Below, in pieces: positions 48,401 to 60,276 of a stretch of 64,000 nucleotides of DNA (positions within the stretch are counted from its first letter, which is position 1; the number at the start of each line of letters is the position of its first letter). Source of the DNA: Hyaloscypha bicolor E (taxonomy: Eukaryota > Ascomycota > Leotiomycetes > Helotiales > Hyaloscyphaceae); the NCBI RefSeq assembly GCF_002865645.1, contig NW_020194627.1:806001-870000 (forward strand). The letters run 5' to 3'. A program made the position numbers and the translations under genes. The notes below the pieces were generated by a model. It was given only the letters and a program-made list of their open reading frames with translations. It was not told the origin of the DNA and ran no database searches.

Positions 48401-50629
48401 AAAGCAAGAAAAAGTATCTAAAATATTATACTATAAGTATAAAGTATCTAGTAAAAGTAATAAGATAATTAGTAAGATTATTAAAGTATATTTTTAGCTT
48501 ATTTATATTAGCTAAACTAAATAGAAATAAAGTTTTTATAGGTATAATATAGAATTATACTTGTTTAATTAATATTTTTACTATTATAAATCTAATAAAG
48601 AATATAGATCTAATACTAAACTAGATATTAACTTAATCTTTAGTAGTTTTATTAAGTTTAATACTATTATTAGTCTACTATAAAGCTTGGAATTAGTTAG
48701 AACTAATACTTAAGAATTTAGAGACTTTAATATTAATTATAATTCAATAAAAGTAATAAGTATTATATCTTAATATACTATTAATTATAAATGTCTAAAT
48801 ATCTTTTATTTATTTAATAAACTCTAAAGTATAATTTTTACCTATTATCTAGTATATAAGAGAAAAAGAAATAAGGTTATTTATAAGAGTATTAGTTATA
48901 GAAATAGTAGAAGCAGAAATAGTAAAAGTAACTAGAAAGCTTTTAATAAAAATAAAATAGAAATCTAAATAATATTTTTCTTCTTTATTTATTTCTACTA
49001 GTAAAGCTTTAAAAGCATTATTTTCTAGTTTATCTTTATTCTTTTTATTATTCTTTTCTTTTTTAATTTCGGTAATATATTATATATAGATATTACTAAA
49101 GCATTTATTAAAATTATAGAAGTTTCGAAATCTAAATTAGTAAATATTTTTATTTTTAAATCGAGCTTTCTTAGTCTCTTATTTTTCTAATATATATTTC
49201 TATAAGCGGTATTTGGGTCTCTTATATATAAAATACAATTTTAGAATATAATTATTATAATTATAGGACTTGAAATAGTTATTACGGGTTCTAAAGTTAT
49301 AGCTAGATTTATATTAATAATTTCCGAATAAATAATAGCTTAGAAAGTTTTGAAAATAGTATTATTAATTAGTAAAATAAGTTTCGGTATTAATTTATTA
49401 TTCTTTTTTATAACTAGTAATAAATAATTAGAGCTTATTAATAAACTAGTTAAGTTTATTAAAAAAATCCAAGACTATATATTAGTATACTAGTAAGCCT
49501 TAATAGAAGATAATAATTTTATTATATGAGAATTTCTGTATTTTATAAAATAAAAGCAAAGCTATATTACAATTTATATAGGTTATTAATTAGTATTTAA
49601 ATAAGCTCGAATATTGTTTTTTAGAATTTTTTACTATTATAATTACTAAGGTAATAATATTTTATTTATCTAAATTTTAATAATAGAAACCGGGGCCTTT
49701 AAAAAAGCTATAGATATTTATATAGGCCTCTTTATATATATAGCTCGAGAGCTAGTTATTATAGAAGTAGTTTTATACTAGTTCCTTTAATATAGTAAAA
49801 AAAGCTCTTACTAGTATCTTTTCTAAAAGCTTTATATATTAATATATATCGAGAAAAATAATAAGTTTATAATTAAAACTACTATTAGTTCTATTATACT
49901 TTTATATTTTAAAGTATATCTTTACTACTTCCCTAATAAGCTTTCTAGCTATAGTAGTAGATACTAACTAATAGAAGTTCGAGTTTAGTAATAATACTAG
50001 TAATAATAAAAATAGAAGTAGTAAATAGCCTTAATTTAAAGGAAATAAATAAATAGCTTGATTTCTTGACTAAAAATATCTAGTTCTCTTATATTTAGTT
50101 CTATTTAAAATAAAATAAACTAATATAATAGGTTCCTAAAAAGAATCTAATCTAATTAAACTATTATTAATAATATTAGCTTTATTTTATATACTTTTTA
50201 TTTTCTCTTAAATAAGGTTAATAAAGAATTATATAATAGTAAGGCTTTTATAGTTCTATTTAATATAGATATTACTATATTAAAGTTAGGTTTAAAGATT
50301 TTATAAGAATATATAATTAATTTAATTATATACTATAGTATTAAAGTTCTTGAAATTATTCTAGAATAGATCCTATAGATTATTATTACTCTTTCTATAT
50401 AAAGTATACTAATATATTTTAGTAATTAGATATTTCTAAAGATTACTTTTTATTATAGTTACTAGATTAATACTATTTTCCCATTTCTTAATTAGTTTCT
50501 TTCTTTTATTAATATCTATATTAAACCGAGTTCAGGTTCTTTTTAGTATATATATATATATAGCTTATAGCAAAAAAGGTTTAAAGATAAGATAGTTTAT
50601 AGTAGGTTTATAGAAAGAGTTTAGTAGTA

Positions 50630-50775
50630 AAGGTATTTGAATATTCAAATATCTAATAGAAATACTAGATATCTGGTTTAGATATCTGGTTTAGATACTA
50701 GATATCCGGTTTAAATATCTAGATATTAAATATTTAATAGAGATATCAGATGCCTAGATATTTAGAGATATTAAG
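50630..50775. repeat. AGATATCTGG-type repeat cluster in copia B leader
   Basis: Repeated, partly palindromic words (AGATATCTGGTTT, TAGATATC) fill about 145 bp between the 5' LTR and the gag region of copy B. The corresponding place in copy A (about 37560-37610) has only two or three such words, so the array expanded in B or contracted in A. Confidence 0.7.
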
Positions 50776-51260
50776 AATATTAAAGTAAATATTTCATTCT
50801 TAGATATTTTATTTATAACGAGAAATTTAAAAAGTGAAATATTATAATTCCGGGAGAGTCTAGAGCTTAAAGAGCTCGATTTAATAAAGAAATCAAAGGT
50901 TATAGTTAAAGAGCTTTAAGAATATATAAAATATATATTTCGGAAAGAGAGTTCTATAGATATAGGTATTATATAAATAGAAAAAATAGTTTCTAAAATA
51001 GTTTCCAAGAAAGTAGTTTTAGGGCTAAAAGAAATTAGTTTTAAAAAATAATAGAAATTAAATAGATAAATAATTAAATAGTTAATTATTTATTAATTAG
51101 TAAGAACTAGATATCTTCTTTATAAGTTACTAGATACTTTTATGAAATTAATAAATAGTTTCTTTTTTTAATATAAAATAAACTAGATTTATTTTAGGCT
51201 ATTAAATACTTTTAGGACTAATCTAAAATCTTCTCTAATTTATATATATAAACTAATTAG

Positions 51261-51539
51261 TATTAGTTTACTAGTAATATATAATACTATTATATAAATA
51301 TAAAAATACTAGTTATATTAAATTAGTAAAGTTATTATTATTTAGAAATAAGAATTAAAGTATTATAGTATTAATATATAATTTCTAAATCTGCTAAGCC
51401 TAATAGAGTCTAGTCTACTTATTGAATTACCTATATAATATAAAGTTATATAACCGTTATTTATATTCTATTATTTCTAATTACCTTTAGATTATATAAC
51501 TATATTATATAACTATTAATAATTATAGCTATACTAATA
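51261..51539 (-). repeat. 5' LTR of copia copy B
   Basis: 279 bp, TATTAG to CTAATA. It keeps the region homologous to the ATCCCGT array of copy A in RIPed form. Confidence 0.75.
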
Positions 51540-51584
51540 ATAATAAATAATAAAATATATTATATATTATTAATAAACTAATAC

Positions 51585-53174
51585 TTATATATAGTTTATA
51601 TTAGTTTATTAATTTTTATATTATATATATATAATTAATAAGCTTTTAAAAAGCTTTATAAACTAGATATTTTATTCTTATATTTTATTTTCTCTTTAGA
51701 TTATTTCTTAATTTAAAATACTTTCTAAATCTCTTATATTAAGCTTTAATTAATTATTTAAATCTTAGAAATTTAAGTATATTACTAGTACTAGTAAGAA
51801 TTTCAAATAAAATAATAAAATAAATAGAAATTAGCTTATATTTAAAGAAAACCGAATTAAATTTATATTCTAATTATATTAATATAATATTTTTTTTATT
51901 TCTAATCTAATTATAAGTTTATATTTATAGTACTAAGCTTTCTTTTTTACTAAATAAGCTTTAGAAATAATATTTATATAAAAGCCTTTAATTACTATTA
52001 TATTATAAAGAATTAAATCTTATATATATAGTTTCTTAAATCTATTAATAATATTTTAATTATATAAATATTATATTTAATATTTAAAAAACTAGTTATA
52101 TTTACTTTTATATAATTATTAATTTTCCTTATTATTTAAAGTTTATTATAATTAATATTAATTTAATCTAATATATAAGAATCTTTCTAGAGATTAAAGG
52201 TAGCTTATATATAGCCTGCTATATATACTATATAATAAGTATATATTATATAATAACTATAGGCTAGTTATATATATTTGTCTCACGTAACTATATATAC
52301 TATATTTAGCTCTAGCTATCTATATTATATCTCTCTTCTAAAGAAAATCGGAATATATTATAATATAACCGTATTTAATATAATAGTATATAAGCCTTAT
52401 ATTACTAATTGTTTTATAAATTACTTTTATTTGAATTAGCTTAATATAATAAATATATAAGCTATATATTATTAATTAATATATAAAGTTAAACTTTTAT
52501 TTATTTCAAAAAATATTTTATTTAAATCGGCCCGATATATTAAATATATAAGCTATATATTACTAATTAATATATAAAGTTAAACTTTTATTTAATTTGA
52601 AATTTACTTTATTTAAATTAGTTTAATATAATAAGTATATTAGTTTTATATTACTTACTAATATCTTATTTAGCTTTATTATTATATTTAAAAAATAATA
52701 AAGTAAGAATGCAATTAAAGTTATTATTAATTAAATAATAAGTAATACTTTATTATAATATATATTACGTGAATTACGGGATATATAAAGTATAAATATA
52801 TATATAATATTAAATATATTTGCGATTTAATTATAAATATTATTATCTTTTGGCCTAGTTAGTAATATAATAGCAAGTTTAATTTATATAATATATTATA
52901 TTTATATATTAAAAGGTTTTATTTAAATGCTTTATAAGGTGTAATAAAGTATTAAAACTATAAGCTTGAGCTTCTAATATTATAATAAGGCTAAATAAAA
53001 TACAAAATTTAACTTTCTTTAATTAATAAATTATTATATTTAAATTAGCTTAATATAATAAATATACTAGGCTTATATTACTAGACAATTTATAAAGTAT
53101 TTATAATGCTTATAATATCTCTAGCTATAAGTTTAATTATATTCATTTAATTATATACTCTCTATATTATTATA
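51585..53174. repeat. AT-rich flank with 91-bp tandem repeats
   Basis: No gene. From about 52375 to 52690 a unit of about 91 bp (TTAATATAATAAATATATAAGC…TAAAGTTAAACTTTTATTT) is repeated about four times; the first spacing is shorter (~66 bp). A stray copy lies at about 53045. The copy at 52520-52540 keeps ATCGGCCCGATAT where others have ATTAGCTTAATAT, showing the ancestral, un-RIPed form. Confidence 0.6.
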
Positions 53175-53922
53175 ATGATTATAGTACTTATTACTTTTAC
53201 TACTCTTCTTTTTTCTTTACTTATAGGCGCAGCACCTACTGCGAAGGGCATAGAATCTTTGTCTGCCCAGCCCCGCTTATGTTGCGTAAGAGCGATTGAC
53301 GGATTGTACATTGACGATGTCCGTGGTTTTCTGGCTTCGCAGTGTAATGGTTTTAAAGTTTGCCTCCAAAATGCCACTCCGGAATTTGGCTGGTGTCGTT
53401 ACTGCCTCATCTTTGATCCAAGCGATGCAAGGTGTCTGACTGGCACCTGGCCGCCAGTAGGCAAGCCGCCATCGACCGTAGGGCATCGCGCCCTGGACGT
53501 CGATTTGGATAGTGTTAACAAGGAGCTGGAGTCGGCCGGCACAGATATTGCCCTTCCGTGAGCATTTCCGTCATTACTATTTTCGATCTAACCTTGATAG
53601 GTCTAGCGATTTCAATCTGATCGCCAAAAGATACGATGGCCAGAGAGCGATCAATACGTTGGCTGCAGACAATATAGCTAGAGTATACACTGAAATCATA
53701 GGACTATCAGCCTGGAACCTCTTTGTTAGCGCCACAAACTTTATTGCCTTTACTATTAGCAACCTCTATATTGAACCGCTCGTTTGGGAGATCGTTGATA
53801 CAGCGACTGGGTGGACAAGAACAGGGACTCTCGCAGGTGGAACTCACTATGGCGGATCTGTAGATAGTCTAGTAATTGCCCATGGCGGCGATCAATTTGT
53901 AGTATCTTTTCATACCACATAA
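53175..53922 (+). CDS. small secreted cysteine-containing protein of unknown function
   Basis: ATG at 53175; exons 53175-53557 and 53601-53922, with a 43-bp intron (GTGAGC…CTAACCTTGATAG, a good branch site close to the acceptor). The product is 234 aa. Residues 1-19 form a typical signal peptide (hydrophobic core, then Gly-Ala-Ala-Pro). Seven cysteines fall between residues 36 and 87 (Cys36, 37, 57, 63, 74, 77 and 87) and none afterwards. The C-terminal half (residues ~128-234) is rich in aromatic and hydrophobic alternations, suggesting a beta-rich domain. I do not recognise the family. It is an isolated gene with good codon use, bounded on both sides by AT-rich repeat DNA, the setting where fungal effector candidates often lie. 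Function is unknown. Confidence 0.72.
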
Positions 53923-54971
<1,049 letters not shown>

Positions 54972-55116
54972 ATCTTATCTTAATTATTACTAAGCTAATA
55001 TATTATAACTTTAGTATAAATAGAGAAAAAGTATACCTGCCGTAAGTTATAGAAGTAAGTCTTAGAACTTCTAGTATTAGCTAATAGCTAGCTCCTCAAA
55101 TAATTAATACCCAGTA

Positions 55117-56455
55117 TATTAAAGAACTACTTATACTACTTATACTACTCATAAATATTCATAAGTAGCGTGAGTGGAATATGAGTAGCGTAATGTCCTA
55201 AAAATTTGAGTAGAGTAGAGTATATACTTATAAGTAGTATGAGTAGTAATGAGTAGCCATTACGTAATAATAATAAACTAAGATTTATTTAATAATAATT
55301 AAATAATAAAGATATTTATTAAGTAGCCCCAGTAAAGGTAAGCTAGGACTTGTATAAGACTAGCTAAATATTAATTTTCTATAATAATAAACTAGTTATG
55401 CTTCTTAGAATCTTGATTTCCTGTAACAGCGCTGGCTAGGGGCCATATAGGGGTGGCTGTCACATGACTGGTTTCACCTAGCTAGCCGGCGTTTCAGTGA
55501 TTTTAGCTAGTATTTCTCTCCTTTTATCCCCTTTCCTTCTCTCTCTCTCTCCTTCTTCTCTTTAGCTTAATAGTCGGACTTAACGTCGCGACTAAAGGGG
55601 CCCAACCCTTTAGTCGGGGAAAGCGAGTTGTCCCGGGAAAGCGAGATGTCCCGCACCAAATAAAATCCTTAATAACCTGAAACCTTAATCTTTTTAAATA
55701 ATTCTAAGTAATAGAATTAAAAATATAAGCCTTATAAACTAGATACGATTCTCTAAATCTTAAAAAAAGATGTGGGTAGAGAGTTATTAAGGTTTTAGTA
55801 GTAAAATCGCAAGGAATACAAAAATCGTTAAGAATTATTTGTTCGCGACCGTTTCGCGAGTATTAAACTTACAACTTTTGCTTAATTATAATTTTTTATT
55901 ATTTTACTTAAAACTTTAGCCCTTAAGTATCCGATAGGTAACTATAAGATTGCGAATAAAACGTATTAATTAGATTTTCTATAGCTAGTTCCTAAAATTA
56001 TTTTTTAGGAGGCAAAAAAGGCCGGTGCGGGACATCTCGCTTTCCAGGGACAACTCGCTTTCCCCGACTAAAGGGTTGGGCCCCTTTAGTCGCGACGTTA
56101 AGTCCGACTATTAGTATTCTCAATACATGGGATTTTCCTGGATCTTTGAGCCCTGGCCATTGCCTCGATCCCGCCGTCACATTCCCCCCTGACCTTAGGC
56201 TCGCTTACTAAGCAAATGCCATTGCCTAATTGGGTAGAAACTTGGCGCTAGAGCGGCGCTAGATGGGAGGCTTACCTAATTAGGCTAGCCTGTCACGTGC
56301 AACTGTCACGTGGGTACCTACTCACACTACTCATACTACTCATGAGTAGCTTGAGTAGAGAGTATGAGTAGAGTATGAGTAGCGCTATAATTGGTTGAGT
56401 AGAGTATGAGTAGGACCCACTACTCTACTCTACTCTACTCATTTGACACACTGTT
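55117..56455. mobile_element. possible DNA transposon ends rich in ACTCAT/GAGTAG words, hosting a nested MITE
   Basis: Dense ACTCAT / ATGAGTAG words in both orientations cluster at about 55122-55257 and again at about 56310-56445. Such subterminal arrays are typical of hAT-like ends. Outside them lie TAATACCCAG (left, ~55107) and TAATGCCCGG (right, ~56455), which differ by two G/A changes and could be a decayed target duplication. No clear terminal inverted repeat is seen, so the class is uncertain. The 90-bp-arm MITE lies between the arrays. Confidence 0.4.
55568..56113. mobile_element. 546-bp MITE with 90-bp terminal inverted repeats
   Basis: Left arm 55568-55657 and right arm 56024-56113 are inverted copies with one mismatch in 90 bp. 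They begin TAATAGTCGGACTTAACG and are GC-rich (GGGGCCCAACCC; two tandem GGAAAGCGAGNTGTCCC words), around a ~366-bp AT-rich centre with no ORF. The tips are palindromic, so a TA target duplication fits but the exact ends cannot be fixed. The tip AGTCGG is shared with the 3.2-kb Tc1/mariner-like element near HldE, suggesting the same superfamily. Confidence 0.85.
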
Positions 56456-57000
56456 AATGCCCGGCAGTTTATTAACTCTTATAATTTAACGGAACGTTAC
56501 GGAGATATAGCAGCATCAGATATAGAAGTACAGCCCCCGCCGCTGCATGCGAAAACGTCTCGTCCAGCTTTTGAGGTGATGCTAACCGGATTAGTATCTC
56601 GTTACACTAGCACTCGTCAAACAAACGAGGCACAACAACATCTGCAAGCCACCATATTCTGAGGCCACAAAACAAGATACAAAGCCAACAATTGGGCGTC
56701 TGCTCGCATAAGTGGCCAGCTAACTCCAACTATATGGTCTGAGATACACTGCTACACAACATGTACCAGCCTTGAGAGTCTAACGGCGCAGCAAGCAACG
56801 TAGTCTATAGCTCATCACCCCAAACTACGGGGGGTGATAAGAGGAGACTTATTTAATCATAATGAGGAAGGAATGTTTCCTTCGGTTTCAGTCTTCAAGT
56901 TTTGTGTCAGAGACGTTCCTATAAAATATACAATCAATCTCATTCGGGCTACTCCTCAGAAGAATTCACCTCTCCTCCTCAAACTCAACCAAGCACCACA
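56456..57000. other. GC-normal intergenic DNA
   Basis: No gene is supportable. Short open frames near 56834-57000 run into the DUF7702-type pseudogene without a usable start codon. Confidence 0.4.
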
Positions 57001-57731
57001 ACGATCAAGACAACAGAAGCCATCGCCATAGCAGAAATTTGTGTCTACGTCCCTATCTTCTTTCTAACCAGAGCAATCCTTATCTAGCCGGGCTTCGCCC
57101 GCCAATCCGGCTGGATTTACCTCGCCATCTTCTGCGTCATCCGTATCATCGGCGCCGTCTTCAAAACCGAAAGTGCAAACCACCCATTCAGCATCACGGA
57201 TCTAGAATGGGGCACAGCCCGCTCCTCCATCCGGCTTTCTCCTTTGCTTCTAGCTAGTCTGATATTGCTTAAGAGGGTTACGGATCTTGTTACGAAGATG
57301 GTGGTATCGGATCCGGAGGCTGGGACCGGGGTATATGGGGGTATGGTGGGGACGCACAGCGTTGGAGGACTGCTGGGAAGAGTCGTAGTGGAGATAGTCG
57401 ATGCTGCTTCGCGACGCTCGAGAGTCATATAGTTGGCTCAGATCCTCATCGTCGTCCGTTCCGCCTCCATCGAACCCTCGTCCGCAAGCAAGGGTCCCAC
57501 CTTCATGAAAGCGGGAGCCGTCATCTTCCTGGCTGCGCATGTGTTGCCTGCTGTACTCCTGGCGGTTACATTGAGGGATGTTGTTTGGGTCTCAATTGCA
57601 GCAGGTCCGTTTTGGGTGTGAGGTTGCTGTGGAGTTTGATTGCAATTTTCGGGAAAGATGGGAAGTCCAAGATTGCTGGTAGCGACCCGTGGGTCAATTT
57701 TGGGACGGGGATTTTGGAGGAGTTTGTTATA

Positions 57732-57768
<37 letters not shown>

Positions 57769-57821
57769 CGGCAACGGGGCTCGGTTTGGGGAAGTTACAA
57801 AGGAACCAAAGGTCAGTATAG
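57001..57821 (+). pseudogene. DUF7702-type fungal integral membrane protein, decayed
   Basis: The conceptual product shows the family pattern: EAIAIAEICVYVPIFF, then RQSGWIYLAIFCVIRIIGA, LSPLLLASLILLKRV, a central KAGAVIFL helix, and PFLGVRLLWSLIAIFG…ILEEFVIV near the end. Defects: the expected start is ACG (57001) with no upstream ATG; there is an in-frame TAG at 57085-57087; and one base is missing near 57600, shifting the last part to another frame. A second TAG at 57430-57432 could instead be the acceptor of a 102-bp phase-0 intron (GTATAT…CATATAG, 57331-57432). A (TG)n tract interrupts the last helix. The family function is unknown. Confidence 0.7.
57732..57759. repeat. (TG)n microsatellite inside the DUF7702-type pseudogene
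   Basis: About 14 TG units. In the frame that continues the gene they encode alternating Val-Cys, replacing part of a predicted membrane helix. Confidence 0.9.
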
Positions 57822-58053
57822 ATGTGTGGGGGATGATGCCCGTGGACTTCTGACTTTCAAAATGCATATTTTTGGGTTATGGATGGAGGATCTTGGCTTT
57901 TTGTTATATCGTTTACGATGGTACTACTTAGAAGAAATATTTTTGTGATTTCTCATCCTCAATACTTAAAATTTTGTTAGTCATTACATAGTTCATTAAC
58001 GAATTTTGGATTGGCAGTTTCCGAGACGATAACAAACGAAAAGAAGGACATGT
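57822..58053. other. short intergenic region
   Basis: Contains the 3' side of the DUF7702-type pseudogene and of arsM, which converge. No further gene or site is recognisable. Confidence 0.35.
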
Positions 58054-59149
58054 TTAAGTGCTGGCCACGGGTTTGACGGCATAGATGCTGAAGGAGCCTA
58101 AAAATCCTGTTACTGTGCGGTACCTATCAGTAGAACGGAGTAAATACTTACTGACCCACTCATTGAAATCGATATTGGCAACTCTCTTCGCCAACTCCTC
58201 TTTCTCTGACTTCGTTTTCTCGGCAGAGGTGGAGCGGCACGACCCAGATGGAACACAACAAGAAGACGCCGCCGGTTCTTTTTCGTCAGCCGTACCACAA
58301 CACGAAGATTCTTCCCCGCCCTTGTTCCTCTCCTTATAGATATTGAGGTCACTCTTCTTGTCGACGATTAAGACATCTGTTCATGTCAGCACGTGAGTTA
58401 TGAGAACGAGGGTCTTATACAGACCTTCAAACCCGGCCTCCTTCAACCACCCCTCATACTCACTCACCAAACTTGCACCACTAATACACCCCACATAAAG
58501 TCCCATGTCCCTCTTCAACTCCTCCGTAAACTCCTTCTTGGCTAGTATATCACTAACCGCCAGCCGCCCACCTGGTTTCAGCAGACGATAGACTTCCCCA
58601 AAACAGACAGGCTTCTCATCTTGTTGAAGCAAGTTGATGACGCAGTTGCTGATGATGCAATTTGCGCTCTCAGACTCCAAAGGGATCTTCGTGATGGGTG
58701 AGAGCACGAACTTGACGTTCGTGATGGATGCCTTGGAGGCGTTCTTCTCGGCGCGAGAGAGCATGTCTTGGCTCATATCTACCCCGATTGAGAGGCCAGT
58801 TGGCCCGACTTTGCGAGCGGCTTGGAAGACATCGAAGCCTGCTCCGGAGCCAAGATCGATGACTGTCTCGCCCTTCAGATATAGAGTCAGCACGTGATCA
58901 GACGACGCCGACTATTGAGCTTAGAAACGAGAAGGGCACCAAGCAACTTACAGCTTTCAAACCTGCAACAGCAAGCGGATTACCGCAGCTGACCCCCAAG
59001 TTTGCTTCTTCTGGGATGCCAGCCAGGTCTTCTGCGGAATAACCAAAGGACTCGGCGACTTTTTTGATGTGCTCTGCGTTCCTGGTGTCGTTTTCTCGGG
59101 CGAGGGCTGAGTAATGGTCGATGACCACCCGGGAGGTGATGGCGGACAT
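58054..59149 (-). CDS. arsenite S-adenosylmethionine methyltransferase
   Basis: Exons on the minus strand: 59149-58952, 58872-58425, 58376-58152, 58097-58054 (915 nt, 304 aa); introns 79, 48 and 54 bp with GT-AG ends. The joins restore LKA+[14 protein letters not shown] (SAM-binding motif I), GFE+[10 protein letters not shown], and NEWV+[10 protein letters not shown], the usual family ending. The three cysteines known to bind and methylate As(III) in ArsM/As3MT are present: Cys55 in LGVSCGNP, Cys143 in SNCVINL and Cys195 in VGCISGA. A Ser/Cys-rich stretch with Cys-Cys pairs (SSCCG and [10 protein letters not shown]) follows the catalytic domain. The enzyme converts arsenite to methylated arsenicals using SAM, a detoxification route. 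It is divergent from methionine synthase, 1.6 kb away. Confidence 0.9.
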
Positions 59150-59829
59150 TGTGGCGTGTGAATGCAGATGCTGGATCTGTGTAAGGTTGTCTTTGCAAGG
59201 GTGGCGATGGGCTGATACTTGCTTTGCCTTGATTGAAGCGACGTTGTTTGGTTCTTCTCAATTTCTCCACGCTCAAAAGGTCAAAGCCAGAGTTGATAGA
59301 GACCGAAGTTCTGAGGAGAGCCAAACGAGGACCACCGAGTCGGCGGAGTGGTCGGCGGAGGGCTGAAGAGTTGCAACCTTGTGTGCGAAAGATGTCCACA
59401 TGCTCAGATGGCTCTCAGTGACAATGATTGGCTCCAGCAAGGCAAGAAAGGGCAGTCAAGGGCAGTCATTCAACCGATCTCCTGATCTTGAACGCCTCGA
59501 GTCTCCCGAGAGGAAGAAATAAGGTTGTTTGAGAGCAAGTTCAGCCGAATCCTGACTAGTCGCCAAGATGTCTGCGTTGGCTAGGGCTGAGGCGGGGGGG
59601 GTTCCTTAACGTTCGAACGGCTTGAAATTATCTACTGCAGGACCGGCACGGAGGAACATTCTTCAGCCACCTGCACTTGAGCCAAACAATTACACGTGAC
59701 AGCAGAACTCCATTTCGACCTTAGTCTGCGTTGCTCTTAATACATACAACCACAGCTCATCCAAGTGGTCGTCCTGGTGTTTGGGTTGACAGGGGTGGGC
59801 TTGCTTAACAGCCTGGAAATAACCTTATG
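59150..59829. promoter_or_regulatory. arsM-side half of the arsM/metE divergent intergenic region
   Basis: No coding support. It should contain the arsM promoter. A CACGTGA E-box lies at 59693-59699. No arsenic-responsive operator can be named from sequence. Confidence 0.4.
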
Positions 59830-60276
59830 GGTTCGATTATCATGGCGGCAGTTTGGTGAGGCACACCTCGGAGCCCCTAAAGGTTACTTACAAGCCACGC
59901 TTAGTAATCTTACCCTATCGGTTTTTTTTCTTTCGCCTGAGTAGTACGTTCGATGGGCTACCTTGGCTAAATTATAGCGCATAGCTCACTAAATTATAGT
60001 ATACTGTGGTATACCTCACTAAATTTTAGCGTATACTCTATGACTTCAGTAAGGTATACGTTAGATTAGGAGGGTGTAGAGAGGGTGCGCTGTAGAGAGG
60101 GTGCGCTGTAGTGAGGGTGCGCTGAAATTTAGTGAGGTATGCGCTATAATTTAGCGAAGGTAGCCTATAATTATAGCGAACGTACTTCGTGAAAAAAAAA
60201 TCTGATGGGATAAGATACTAAGCTAAGAGCCTTGGTGCCTGACCAAACTGCCACCACAATAATCGTACCCAGGAAT
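59830..60276. mobile_element. 447-bp foldback element with ~200-bp imperfect inverted arms
   Basis: The two halves are imperfect inverted copies (GATTATCATGGCGGCAGTTTGG opposite GATTATTGTGGTGGCAGTTTGG on the other strand; GGCTACCTTGGCTAAATTATAGCGCATA opposite GGCTACCTTCGCTAAATTATAGCGCATA). The flanks share a perfect 8-bp direct repeat ACCTTATG (59822-59829 and 60277-60284), the target duplication length of hAT elements. The centre holds three copies of an 18-bp GAGAGGGTGCGCTGTA-like unit (about 60075-60125). It inserted between two divergent genes and may affect their promoters. Confidence 0.75.

Larger units (their letters stand above)
45256..51539 (-). mobile_element. Ty1/copia retrotransposon copy B, full length, RIP-inactivated
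   Basis: 6,284 bp with LTRs at both ends (45256-45475 and 51261-51539) and a perfect 5-bp flank ATAAT on each side (45251-45255 and 51540-51544). It is colinear with copy A but carries far more A/T substitutions. On the minus strand gag lies at the right, then integrase and RT, and RNase H at the left (about 45860-46080). All frames are broken. It is inserted inside the 3' LTR of copy C, since C-type LTR sequence resumes right after the target duplicate and ends in AAACTAATA near 51584. Confidence 0.82.

Noticed and set aside
53512..53922. A separate second gene after the secreted protein.
   Set aside because: A 43-bp intron with good donor, branch and acceptor joins the two frames exactly, so they are one gene.
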